Assembly (NCBI RefSeq): GCF_934643285.1
Contig: NZ_CAKUBT010000005.1
Coordinates: 1 to 64,000, forward strand
Origin: an uncultured Ellagibacter sp.
GTDB taxonomy: Bacteria > Actinomycetota > Coriobacteriia > Coriobacteriales > Eggerthellaceae
Length of the DNA stretch: 64,000 bases
Direction: 5' to 3'
The stretch's first letter is position 1, and each line of letters starts with the position of its first letter. A program made the position numbers and the translations under genes. Positions 52,370 through 60,343 of this stretch are shown here, piece after piece. The notes below the pieces were generated by a model. It did no database searches. It was given only the letters and a program-made list of their open reading frames with translations, and was not told the origin of the DNA.

Positions 52370-54976
52370 TTACTGAGCCACGATGTAATCGCGCACGTCA
52401 GCGCCGTATTCCGGCTGGTAATTGCTGCGATTGAAGGCTTCGGGATACTTCTTGGCAAGCTCGAACACATCGACCTTCTTCACGCCTGCCAAGTAACCGC
52501 TCGTGACCTCGCCGCTCGCGTTCTTCGACGTGGTGTGCGTCGGGCAGATAAGGTTGATGTCGCCGCCGCGGTCAAGGCCGCCGATCCCGGCAACAATAAC
52601 GTCGCTGTTGGCGCCATGGTCCATGTACACCACGCTCTCGCGCACGCGCTCGGTCACACGCACGCCGCCCAAAACCTCGCCGCGCTCGTTGAACACGCTC
52701 ACGACATCGCCCGACTTCACGCCAAGACGCTCGGCGTCGCGGGGATTCAACCACACGGGCTCGTACGCATAGCCATCAGGGCCGACAACCTTGCAGGTCT
52801 CGATTTCGCGGAACCATTCCACGTCGTCGAACTCGGCATGCACGCGCCAACGCGGATGGTTCGACTCCACGAGGAACGGGTACTTCTTCGCGCGCTCACT
52901 CGACAGGCGATCGTCGTGGCCGTCTCCCGACTCGATCCAGTGGGCAACCGGCCCGCGCATCTTGTCGTCGGGGAAGTGCTCGGCGAGGCCGGTCGAGTAG
53001 AACTCGATCTTGCCAGACGGCGTCGTCATGGGGAACATCTCGGGCGACGACGCGAAGCCGGAAAGCCCCGTCATCATGCCTTCCCAATTCTCAACCGTCG
53101 GAATGAGCTGGTACTTGCGCTCCTTGAACGCCTCCCAGTCGCGTTCCTCCTCGGCGATGCCGCACGCCTCGTAACCTTCGCGAATCTGGTCCTCGGTGCT
53201 CTTGCCCTTGGTGAGCCGCTGCCAAAGGTTCTCGTAGCGCCCGCCGTACACTTCGAGCGCGCGAGCGACGCCCTGCACCGCTTCCCAGTCGGTCCGAGCC
53301 TCGCCAACGTGCTCGATGGCCTGCTCCTCGTAGATGACCGAGTTCCATTGCCCGCTATCGGCATCGGTGCCGAAGTCGGACGACTCGAATTTCGTGGTGA
53401 TGGGAAGCACGATGTCAGCGAAGCGAGCGTCGTCCTCGAACCACGGCGCCTGCACGACGTAGCATTCCAGATTGTCGCTGCGCAATGCGTCGTAGTACTC
53501 GTTGCCGCCGTTCAGGCTGGTGGAGAAGGCGGGGTTGTCCGACCAGAGCATCTTGATGCCAGGCACGCCCTCGGGCGGGAACTCGAGCTTCTCGAACTGG
53601 TCGGGGCGATCGTTGGACGCGGTGCCATGCCCGTACCAGCTGAACTTCTCGCCGCGAAGCGCTTTGTGGATATGGCACTTCGCGATCTGATGATCGGGAT
53701 TCGAGCCGATCACCCATCCGTTGAAGCACGCGCCCGTCGACGGAGCGACCTTCGAGGGAGGAATCGGGCTGCAGGATTGCATACCGAAAAGCGTCCACTC
53801 GATGAACTTGATCGTCGTGCGACCGGGGAGGCCGATTCCCTGCATGCACATGAGGTACACCTCGAGGCGCGCAGGCTCGGTCGCGAAAGCGGCGCGGATG
53901 AACGACCCACCGTTGCAGTGGCCGATCGAGACGTTGTGACGCGCCCAGTAGCGAGCGAGCGCCTTGATCTTGTACGCCGGAACGCCGCAGATGGGCTCCG
54001 CCCATTCGGGCGACTTCGCAACCCCATCTTCCTTCCCCAGCACGTAGTACTCGAACCAATCGAAGCCGATGGAGTGGGTGTCGACGTATTCCTTCTCGTA
54101 GGTTCCTTCCGTCATCCACACGTACGCGATGGCAAGCTGGAGCGCCGCATCGGTGTTCGGCAGGACGGGAATCCACTTGTCGGCATGCACGACCGCCGTG
54201 TAGTTCGCATCGGGGGCGATCGCGATATGCTTCACGCCGCAATCATCGAACCAGAAGGCAAGCTTGCTCGCCAGCTGGCCGCCCCAAGCAGACGTGGTCG
54301 TCTCGAGGTCGCAACCCCAGTACAGCATGGCGTCAGAATGCTGGGCGATATCCTGCGCCGTGTTGGTTGAGAAGGTGTTCTGCCCGACCGGGTCCATTCC
54401 CCATGCGTGCTTGGCGCCCCAGTACCAGCCTTCCCAGCTGTCGGGGTTGCGCGCCTGCACGGTGTAGCCGCCGCACAAGTCGAGCATCGTGGTCTGGCAG
54501 CCATGGCAGCAGTGCACCGCCTTGCTTTCCCCATGGCCGTCGGCCTGGCAGAGAATCGCGTAGGGACCGAACTCATCGTGAACGCGCTTCACCTCGGCGG
54601 CGATGAGCTTGCAAGCCTCGTCCCAGCTGATGCGGACGTACTTGCTCGTGCCACGGTTCTGCGTGTTCCGCTCGCCTTCCGGATCCCAATCGATGCGCTT
54701 CATGGGGAACGGGATGCGGTTCTTGGAATACGTGCGGCGCTTGTACACAAGCGGGAACGGCGGCGTCGGGGTCTTCATGCCCGGCTCGAACGTCTTGCCG
54801 CCCCTGCCCTCAAGAACCCAATAGTTCAGCTCTTCTTTGGTGTAATCGTTTTCGAAGCTCATGGGGCGAATGCGGACGAGCTTGCCGTCCTTCACATCCG
54901 CTGCAACCATGTTCGCACCGCCACCGCATGCCTCAAGACCGAGGTTGTGGACGACGGTTTTGTCTGAAGTCTTCAT
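52370..54976 (-). CDS. molybdopterin large subunit, transhydroxylase-like (AthL-like)
   Basis: This 868-residue DMSO-reductase-family protein matches the length of AthL (about 875). It has no Tat signal and no N-terminal CxxCxxxC cluster motif; only Cys17 is found there. That is unlike most relatives but as in transhydroxylase. PFPMKRIDWDPEGERN and NPDSWEGWYWGAKHAWG are close to AthL; the Ser of NPDSW (Ser180) is expected to bind molybdenum, with its preceding Asp and a histidine near 148 in the active site. Further segments are FEDDARFADIVLPITTKFE and the C-terminal cofactor-binding domain. In the family it moves a hydroxyl group between aromatic rings; catechol dehydroxylases are relatives. 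The real substrate is unknown. A GGAGG site precedes the ATG. Confidence 0.88.
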   Translation of the reverse strand: MKTSDKTVVHNLGLEACGGGANMVAADVKDGKLVRIRPMSFENDYTKEELNYWVLEGRGGKTFEPGMKTPTPPFPLVYKRRTYSKNRIPFPMKRIDWDPEGERNTQNRGTSKYVRISWDEACKLIAAEVKRVHDEFGPYAILCQADGHGESKAVHCCHGCQTTMLDLCGGYTVQARNPDSWEGWYWGAKHAWGMDPVGQNTFSTNTAQDIAQHSDAMLYWGCDLETTTSAWGGQLASKLAFWFDDCGVKHIAIAPDANYTAVVHADKWIPVLPNTDAALQLAIAYVWMTEGTYEKEYVDTHSIGFDWFEYYVLGKEDGVAKSPEWAEPICGVPAYKIKALARYWARHNVSIGHCNGGSFIRAAFATEPARLEVYLMCMQGIGLPGRTTIKFIEWTLFGMQSCSPIPPSKVAPSTGACFNGWVIGSNPDHQIAKCHIHKALRGEKFSWYGHGTASNDRPDQFEKLEFPPEGVPGIKMLWSDNPAFSTSLNGGNEYYDALRSDNLECYVVQAPWFEDDARFADIVLPITTKFESSDFGTDADSGQWNSVIYEEQAIEHVGEARTDWEAVQGVARALEVYGGRYENLWQRLTKGKSTEDQIREGYEACGIAEEERDWEAFKERKYQLIPTVENWEGMMTGLSGFASSPEMFPMTTPSGKIEFYSTGLAEHFPDDKMRGPVAHWIESGDGHDDRLSSERAKKYPFLVESNHPRWRVHAEFDDVEWFREIETCKVVGPDGYAYEPVWLNPRDAERLGVKSGDVVSVFNERGEVLGGVRVTERVRESVVYMDHGANSDVIVAGIGGLDRGGDINLICPTHTTSKNASGEVTSGYLAGVKKVDVFELAKKYPEAFNRSNYQPEYGADVRDYIVAQ

Positions 54977-55083
54977 ACGATTCGATACCTCCTCATTTTC
55001 CTCACTCGTTTTATCGGCAGCGTCGCTTCGTCAAGCCACGTGCCATACAGCTATGCGCATATTGCCTCGATGGAACTTTTGTT

Positions 55084-55113
55084 TCGGCCCGACGCAGGGG
55101 AAGGCCGGGCCGA
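55084..55113 (-). promoter_or_regulatory. hairpin between the MFS and AthL-like genes
   Basis: TCGGCCCG/CGGGCCGA arms with a 14-base loop lie in the 177-bp gap. There is no T-run. It may tune the relative mRNA level of the transporter and enzyme genes. Confidence 0.4.
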
Positions 55114-55153
55114 TGTGTGGAGTCGCCTCTTCTGGAGGGATAGCAGCCTGGAG

Positions 55154-56470
55154 CTACGCGTTGGCTTCCACCTCCGCAGCGTCCTGAGCCGCGCGCTCGG
55201 CAACGCGCACCTCATGGGTTTTGCGGTCGGATTTCACGAACACGATCACCAGAACCGCTGCAAGAAGGGCAAGCGGAGTTAGCACGAACTGGGCATTCGC
55301 CTGATAGCCGATGGAAGTGACGATCGGCGAGACGATGTAGCCGCCAACGACCTGGGCAACGCCGGTCGCAAATGCCATGGTGGCGAGCACAAGGTCGGTC
55401 TTCTTCGGCTCGGGAACCAAGACCGGCGCGATTGCGCGGGTACCCGTCGGGACAAGGGCTCCGGCGATGCCCATAAGGATGCAAGCGATCCAGGGGCCGG
55501 TCATGTCGGCGCCGTCGGTGTAGAAGAAGAAGAACACGCACACCGCAACGATCAGGTAGCCGCCCGCGACCATCCATTTGCGGAAGTTGAACTTGTCCGC
55601 GACGATGCCGAAGACGATGCCAAGCGGAATGGTGATGATGGCCGTCCAGTTAGGCAGCATGGACGAGTCGAAAACGCTCAGGCCCTTCATGTTCTGCAGG
55701 AACGTTGGATACAGCGTGTTGATGTTTGCCACGTAGACGAACACCCACACGAAGAAGCACGCGCAGACCATGAAGCCGGCGAGCATGAAGTTCTTGCCAG
55801 GGCGCTTGCGGCGCGCGGGATCGCCGTCGACGAGCTCGTTTTCCGGAATCGCCGGCATCTTGCAGCTCACGAGCAGCCAGACGATCGAGATGATTTCCAT
55901 CGCGATGGACACATACCAAATGGGCTGCCAGGAGAACGCGATCGCAGCGCCGCCCGCCGCCTCGTAAATCATCGGGGCGGTGAAGAACGCGATGACGACG
56001 CCCATGGGGGTCCACTGAGACCAAATGCCCATCACGACGCCTTGGTCCTTCAACGGGAAAAGTCGCGGCATGATGTTCGGACCGATGACGCAAATAAGGC
56101 CGTATGCCACGCCCTCAAGCGTTCGCCCTACCAGGAAAATCGCCGTGTCGCCGGAGAAAGCGCAGATGAGCGAGCCGATAAGCTGGATGACCGAGGTGAC
56201 GACGATCGAGAACTTCACGCCGAAACGCTGCATGACGAGCATGCCGGGGAACGCAAGAAGCATGCCCGCGATAGAGAAGACGCCCATGATCTGGGATAGC
56301 ATGTCCACCGACATTCCCAGGTCGGCGCCAATGTATTGGATTGCCGGTGCAGCCTTGAACTGGTTGAACGTCGCCGTGAAGCCCAAGAAGAACAGCGCAG
56401 CGAAGCATATCCATCGCTCGCTTGGTTTCAGCTGGCGACTTTGCACGCCAAATGTTGATACTGATGACAT
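55154..56470 (-). CDS. MFS transporter of the transhydroxylase-like cassette
   Basis: This 438-residue permease has twelve hydrophobic segments and the MFS loop signature GVKFSIVV after helix 2. FFLGFTATFNQFKAAPAIQY is in the first helix and TGTRAIAPVLVPEPKKTD in a later loop. It resembles the anion:anion or nitrate/oxalate antiporter groups in general layout, but the substrate is not deducible. It is the first gene of the cassette (MFS, AthL-like, AthS-like, DASS) and may import a phenolic substrate or export the product. The GGGGG before the ATG is the ribosome site. Confidence 0.88.
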   Translation of the reverse strand: MSSVSTFGVQSRQLKPSERWICFAALFFLGFTATFNQFKAAPAIQYIGADLGMSVDMLSQIMGVFSIAGMLLAFPGMLVMQRFGVKFSIVVTSVIQLIGSLICAFSGDTAIFLVGRTLEGVAYGLICVIGPNIMPRLFPLKDQGVVMGIWSQWTPMGVVIAFFTAPMIYEAAGGAAIAFSWQPIWYVSIAMEIISIVWLLVSCKMPAIPENELVDGDPARRKRPGKNFMLAGFMVCACFFVWVFVYVANINTLYPTFLQNMKGLSVFDSSMLPNWTAIITIPLGIVFGIVADKFNFRKWMVAGGYLIVAVCVFFFFYTDGADMTGPWIACILMGIAGALVPTGTRAIAPVLVPEPKKTDLVLATMAFATGVAQVVGGYIVSPIVTSIGYQANAQFVLTPLALLAAVLVIVFVKSDRKTHEVRVAERAAQDAAEVEANA

Positions 56471-56590
56471 GATTCCCCCTCAAAACAACAATCGAATCCC
56501 CTTTTGCCTTATCGCCCCTGTGCGATTCGGCTTCTTGATTGTTGCAGGGATAAGCCGGGGAATCCATAAATGAAGGTTGAGGTTCCGTCT

Positions 56591-56602
56591 CAACAAATGT
56601 TG
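56591..56602. promoter_or_regulatory. dyad upstream of the cassette
   Basis: CAACAAATGTTG (read on the minus strand CAACATTTGTTG) is a dyad with 5-bp arms about 120 bp before the MFS start. It is a candidate site for the hybrid regulator; a single short dyad is weak evidence. Confidence 0.3.
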
Positions 56603-56724
56603 CGACCTCATACTCGCATAGCGGAATGCCATACCCGAACTGGGGCGACAAGATGAGATGAATCACCCTGCATCTGCCCCACGCGGAGACGGGGCGAAGC
56701 ACACGACCCCGCCCACATCCCCGC

Positions 56725-56776
56725 CATATCCCATGCCCCCGCCACTTCGTGGTCAACTGGACGAGTTGTGCGCTGC
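56725..56776 (+). repeat. 52-bp direct repeat, right copy
   Basis: Matches 48458-48509 at 49 of 52 positions in the same orientation. Confidence 0.9.
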
Positions 56777-56875
56777 TATTTCTCAGAATAATCCAACTTG
56801 CTTTGAGCTGACCTGGGGCTTTGCTTTAGAAGGATGCCCCAAGCCGTCGCGAAGGGGGGAATCGGGCGAAAAAAC

Positions 56876-56909
56876 GTCGCACAACTCGTCCGGTTGGCCA
56901 CGAACTTGC
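56876..56909 (-). repeat. diverged inverted copy of the 52-bp repeat
   Basis: Read on the minus strand it contains TTCGTGGCCAACCGGACGAG followed by TTGTGCG, about 80 percent like the 56741-56774 part of the right copy. With it, it forms an inverted pair around 100 bp. Confidence 0.7.
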
Positions 56910-56949
56910 CTCTCTGCTCCCGAAAGACCCTCCGGAGGGGTCGCGTCCC

Positions 56950-57060
56950 GATTTGCCGGGCATCGAGGGCCATCGCTGGAAGGCCGCGTCCCGGTCCGCG
57001 GCGCATCGAGGGCCGTCGCCGGATCCCTTCCCCCGCTGCCTCGCCGAAACTTTTTGAGGC
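56950..57060 (+). repeat. dispersed repeat with tandem duplication
   Basis: Two adjacent units each contain GCATCGAGGGCC(A/G)TCGC, followed by a CGCCGGATCCCTTCCCCC and CCGAAACTTTTTG stretch. The same elements occur once, in reverse, at 18985-19062. Confidence 0.7.
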
Positions 57061-57098
57061 GCGGCGATGAGAATGCCTTCTTCTTCGGAATCAGCTCG

Positions 57099-57245
57099 TC
57101 GTGGACAAAAATTATCGATATGTGAGGAGTTAGTTTTGGAAAACTTGACTTAGAGAAAACTGACCCGGGCAAACGAGAAGCCTCGCTGGGCCGTCCTCCC
57201 CCGGCGCCCTTTTCAAACTCACATATCGACGATTCCTGTCCACGA
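57099..57245. repeat. inverted repeat (28-bp arms)
   Basis: Arms 57099-57126 and 57218-57245 match at 24 of 28 positions; the ends share TGTCCACGA and CTCACATATCGA. No gene was found from 56471 to 57488 apart from these repeats. Confidence 0.8.
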
Positions 57246-57488
57246 TGCGGAGTTTTCAGCAAAGAAGGGAGGACCTGTCGCATCTCGCCGCACTAAGCGG
57301 CAGTATCACGAGCGGCATTTCACGATTGGAAAACGCTCCCGCGAAAAACTTCACGCGTCCTAAAATGCGTACAGAGGGAAGAAAAGCCTGCTAAGAGTCT
57401 GCTTTCCGATAGCAGAGCAATTGAAAAGCAAGGCCGCACTAGAGGATGCGCGTCCTGTCCTGTAGGCCGCTTGGCCCCAGATGGGGGC

Positions 57489-57522
57489 AATAAAAAAACA
57501 GGCCGGAATTGCTTCCGACCTG
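57489..57522 (-). terminator. terminator after tRNA-Ala
   Basis: CAGGTCGGAA/TTCCGGCCTG stem (one G-U) and GTTTTTTTATT on the minus strand, directly 3' of the tRNA. Confidence 0.92.
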
Positions 57523-57534
57523 CTTGAGTTCCCA

Positions 57535-57610
57535 TGGTGGAGATGAAGGGATTCGAACCCTCGGCCCCCACGTTGCGAACGTGATGCTCTCCCAGCTGAG
57601 CTACATCCCC
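57535..57610 (-). tRNA. tRNA-Ala (CGC anticodon)
   Basis: The 76-base gene starts GGGGATGTAGCTC and ends with an encoded CCA. It folds into the standard cloverleaf: a 7-bp acceptor stem GGGGATG/CATCTCC, D arm GCTC/GAGC, anticodon loop TTCGCAA and T arm GAGGG-TTCGAAT-CCCTT. The anticodon CGC reads GCG. The G3-U70 pair, the identity element recognised by alanyl-tRNA synthetase, is present. Confidence 0.97.
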
Positions 57611-57743
57611 ACGGGTTTTGCGCTCTTGGCGCGTCGATAAATAATGACGGATGTTGCGCAGATTGTCAAATCAAATCCCGAGATGCTCAAATCGTCCACA
57701 CAATACCGCAGCCGAGAGTGCAAGCAGGCAGCAATCTTCGCCC

Positions 57744-57778
57744 AAAAACAAGTATGCCCCGAACGAGTCGGGGCATAC
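57744..57778 (-). terminator. terminator after veg
   Basis: GTATGCCCCGA/TCGGGGCATAC-type stem (57752-57778) followed on the minus strand by TTGTTTTT. Confidence 0.92.
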
Positions 57779-57801
57779 CTCCTTGTACCATGCGGCTGGT
57801 T

Positions 57802-58140
57802 TTAGGAGAGAACTTTTTCCTCGAGGATGACTTCAGTCTTCTCGGGAATAGCGTTGGGGTTCTCAATCTCGAACGGCTCGAAAAGCGGCTCGCCGTTCTG
57901 GGAAAGCTCCACCATACCCGTCAGAACGTCAACGTACTGGTAGGACTGGCGCGCCGTGCGACCGCGCTTGCGATCGACTTCCATGATGAACAGCTGCGGG
58001 TGAACCTGGGTGAGGACGCCTTCGCTTTCAACGATCTTGGAGCGCCCCATATTCGCGCGCACCTTCAGGCGCTGACCCACGAAATCATGCAGCGTGTCAT
58101 GAATGGAGTCGACGATTTTTGCTTGCTGTGCTAAATCCAT
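57802..58140 (-). CDS. veg: Veg family protein (DUF1021)
   Basis: This 112-residue protein contains RLKVRANMGRSKIVESEGVL and HPQLFIMEVDRKRGRTARQ, features of Veg proteins. In Bacillus subtilis Veg stimulates biofilm gene expression; its mechanism is unclear. Position directly downstream of ksgA is the usual location in Gram-positive bacteria. The ATG at 58140 gives the family length. Confidence 0.92.
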   Translation of the reverse strand: MDLAQQAKIVDSIHDTLHDFVGQRLKVRANMGRSKIVESEGVLTQVHPQLFIMEVDRKRGRTARQSYQYVDVLTGMVELSQNGEPLFEPFEIENPNAIPEKTEVILEEKVLS

Positions 58141-58239
58141 GCTGGCTCTTTCTCCCGCATATATAGTTATCTCGGTTGCGCATTGTATCACGGACGTCAA
58201 TTTTCATGCGAAATCTCGCGATGAACGGCACAAAAACCG

Positions 58240-59301
58240 CTATAATGGGTTAGATTCCCTTCGTAAATACGCCTTCCCCAGCGCAATGAACTCGTCAAGT
58301 GAGAGTGTCTCACCGCGTCGTTTCGCATCAATTCCGCACTCATCGAGCAAATCGGGAATGCACCCGATGAAAGCCTTGCCGGTATTTCCCCTGCTCGCAA
58401 AATACGTCTTGAACGAATTGGAAATGGTCTTGCGGCGGCTCGCGAAAGCAGCGTCGGCCATGACGCACGTCGCTTTGAGAAGCGCGTCGTCGAGCGGAGC
58501 ACCGTCGGCATCGCACACAGGCCTGCGATCGAGACGCAGAACCGACGAGTCGACATGCGGCGGCGGGAAGAAATTGTTGGGACTCACCAAAAACCGTCCC
58601 GCAGGCTCAGCGTACAAGCGCAGCTTCACCGTGTAGGCGCCATAGTTTTTTGAGCCCGGCTCGGCGCACATACGGTCGGCAACTTCCTTTTGAACCATCA
58701 CCGTCGCGCTCTCGAGCTGGGAAAACTTCTGGAAGAAAGCGAGCACGAGCGTGGCCGCCACCGCATAGGGCAGGTTGGCCACGAACTTGTTGGGGAAAGA
58801 GCGGCGAGTACCATTCCCAGACCCAAGAGGGTGAGGGGCATACTTCGTGCTCAAACAGTCCTGCTTTGGCGAACAGTCCACTGGACTGTTCGCGTCGTGC
58901 GGAACTGCGCGCGAAGCACGCCCCTCACCCTCGTTCGAAACAGCGCACTTCGCCAACGCAAGATGCACTTCTTCCTCAGTCAATTCGAGCGCGTCTTTCG
59001 AGATGAGAGCAAAGCGATCGGCCCACGGCTCGAGCGTATCTTCGAGCACTGCAGGCAAATCGGCGTCGCGCTCGACCGACACCACGCGGCCCGCGCATTT
59101 CAACAGCGCAATAGTGAGCGTCCCAATTCCAGGACCCACTTCAAGCACGTCATCGAAAGCGTCAAGCTGCGCAAGCTCGACGATCTTCTGCAGAATCGCA
59201 TCGTTGACCAGGAAATTCTGGCCGAGCGCATGCTTCGTCGAAAGACCATGCTCCTCCAGGACATCGCGCGTTGCCGCAGGAGTTGCCAAGGGGGAGAGCA
59301 T
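58240..59301 (-). CDS. ksgA: 16S rRNA dimethyladenosine transferase with in-frame repeat insertion
   Basis: KsgA dimethylates two adenosines in the 3' hairpin of 16S rRNA. HALGQNFLVNDAILQKIVE and VLEVGPGIGTLTIALL bind SAM, and NLPYAVAATLVL is catalytic motif IV. Between them, about 45 extra residues (from CAVSNEGEGRAS to GTRRSF) are encoded by a palindromic repeat element at 58827-58932. The frame stays open, so a longer 353-residue enzyme can be made; ordinary members have about 270-300. ATG at 59301 begins one base after the stop of the flavodoxin-type gene, implying coupling. The C-terminal RNA-binding part (FPPPHVDSSVLRL) is intact. Confidence 0.93.
   Translation of the reverse strand: MLSPLATPAATRDVLEEHGLSTKHALGQNFLVNDAILQKIVELAQLDAFDDVLEVGPGIGTLTIALLKCAGRVVSVERDADLPAVLEDTLEPWADRFALISKDALELTEEEVHLALAKCAVSNEGEGRASRAVPHDANSPVDCSPKQDCLSTKYAPHPLGSGNGTRRSFPNKFVANLPYAVAATLVLAFFQKFSQLESATVMVQKEVADRMCAEPGSKNYGAYTVKLRLYAEPAGRFLVSPNNFFPPPHVDSSVLRLDRRPVCDADGAPLDDALLKATCVMADAAFASRRKTISNSFKTYFASRGNTGKAFIGCIPDLLDECGIDAKRRGETLSLDEFIALGKAYLRRESNPL
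58827..58932. repeat. palindromic element, copy 2, inside ksgA
   Basis: Core 58856-58906 has CAGTCCTGCT, the hairpin AACAGTCCACTGGACTGTT and TCGTGCGGAACT, as in copy 1. Outer arms 58827-58847 and 58912-58932 (GAGGGTGAGGGGC...) are inverted copies of each other at 19 of 21 positions, but are unrelated to the outer arms of copy 1. Confidence 0.88.
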
Positions 59302-59302
59302 A

Positions 59303-60316
59303 TTAGCCACGGCTGTTGCCCTTCTTCGAGTTACCTTTCTTTGCGGCGCCCTTCGCTCGCGAGCCGCCCTGCCGGCCGCCTCTTTTGCCCTGAGCGCTGC
59401 TGGATTTGCGCGAGCCGCCGCCTGCATGCGACCCCTTCGGCATGCCGTTCGCGCCCACGGACTTCTGGCCGCCACCCTGACGCGACGCGCTCTTCGCATG
59501 GGACGATTTCGCACCACCCGCATCATCGAGCGAAAGCTTCGTGTGTGCACCTCCACGCGGGCCGCGCGACGATCCAGGTTCGGGCGAATCCTCTTCGCTC
59601 GAACCCGAAGACTCTTCCATCTGGGGGAACGCTATAATCGCAGCCCCGTCACCTTCTGCACCCTGCGCGGGCGCCATAGCAGAGTCACCAGCTGCGAAGA
59701 AGTCCTCGATCGAGCGCACCTCAGCCTCGGCCGCGATCTCGCCGTCGTTGTCGATCCTCCCCACCCAGTCGAACACGGTTTCCAGGCGGAACCCCGCAAC
59801 AGCGAGTGCCGAGCGGACAATGGACACGAGCGCGGAAAACCCGTGCGGATCGCCGCCCTCGCCCACCACGTGCAGCACGGCCGGGCGCTTTTCCTCGGCG
59901 CGCGCATTCGTCCAATAATAAGGCTGCAAACGATCGAGCAGCGCCTTCAACTGCGACGGCGGACCCGCGAAATACACAGGGCTCACCACGGTGATCTCGT
60001 CCGCAGCGTCAATGAGCTCGTAGATTTCCTGCATATCGTCATCGATGGCGCACGGGGCGAAATCGTCGTCGAGGGCCTCCTCGCCAAACTCGACAAGCTT
60101 CGCGATATTGCCGCGACACGCATCGCAGCCTGTGCACCCCGCCACGTTAAGCGTGGAAACCGGTGCAAGCGCAAGCTCGTCATCGGGGCATTCTTCAATG
60201 CAGGTCTCGAACAGCATATTGGCCAGGTGTGCGCTTCTGCCGTTCGTGCGCGGCGATCCGACGATGATAAGACGATTCAAAATTTCCCTCCCGAGCGCAG
60301 CGATATCAGTGCGCAT
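59303..60316 (-). CDS. flavodoxin-fold NAD(P)H-dependent oxidoreductase with basic tail
   Basis: Residues about 14-190 form a flavodoxin-like FMN-reductase domain: LIIVGSPRTNGRSAHLANML binds the phosphate, GCTGCDACRG is a CxxC-type segment, and VVSPVYFAGPPSQLKALLDR is the conserved flavin loop. The final 115 residues are a low-complexity, Lys/Arg/Gly/Ser-rich tail (KKGNSKKGNSRG at the end), which may bind RNA or DNA. Gene order tatD-(this)-ksgA is unusual because ribonuclease M5 (rnmV) normally sits there. Start at 60316 is the only good ATG. Confidence 0.85.
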   Translation of the reverse strand: MRTDIAALGREILNRLIIVGSPRTNGRSAHLANMLFETCIEECPDDELALAPVSTLNVAGCTGCDACRGNIAKLVEFGEEALDDDFAPCAIDDDMQEIYELIDAADEITVVSPVYFAGPPSQLKALLDRLQPYYWTNARAEEKRPAVLHVVGEGGDPHGFSALVSIVRSALAVAGFRLETVFDWVGRIDNDGEIAAEAEVRSIEDFFAAGDSAMAPAQGAEGDGAAIIAFPQMEESSGSSEEDSPEPGSSRGPRGGAHTKLSLDDAGGAKSSHAKSASRQGGGQKSVGANGMPKGSHAGGGSRKSSSAQGKRGGRQGGSRAKGAAKKGNSKKGNSRG

Positions 60317-60343
60317 TGTACTATGGCCGCGCGACGCGGCAGG

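Noticed and set aside
56658..57283. Small open frames on both strands upstream of the MFS gene
   Set aside because: They translate the dispersed repeats; similar peptide strings recur at 48.4 kb only because the DNA repeat recurs.
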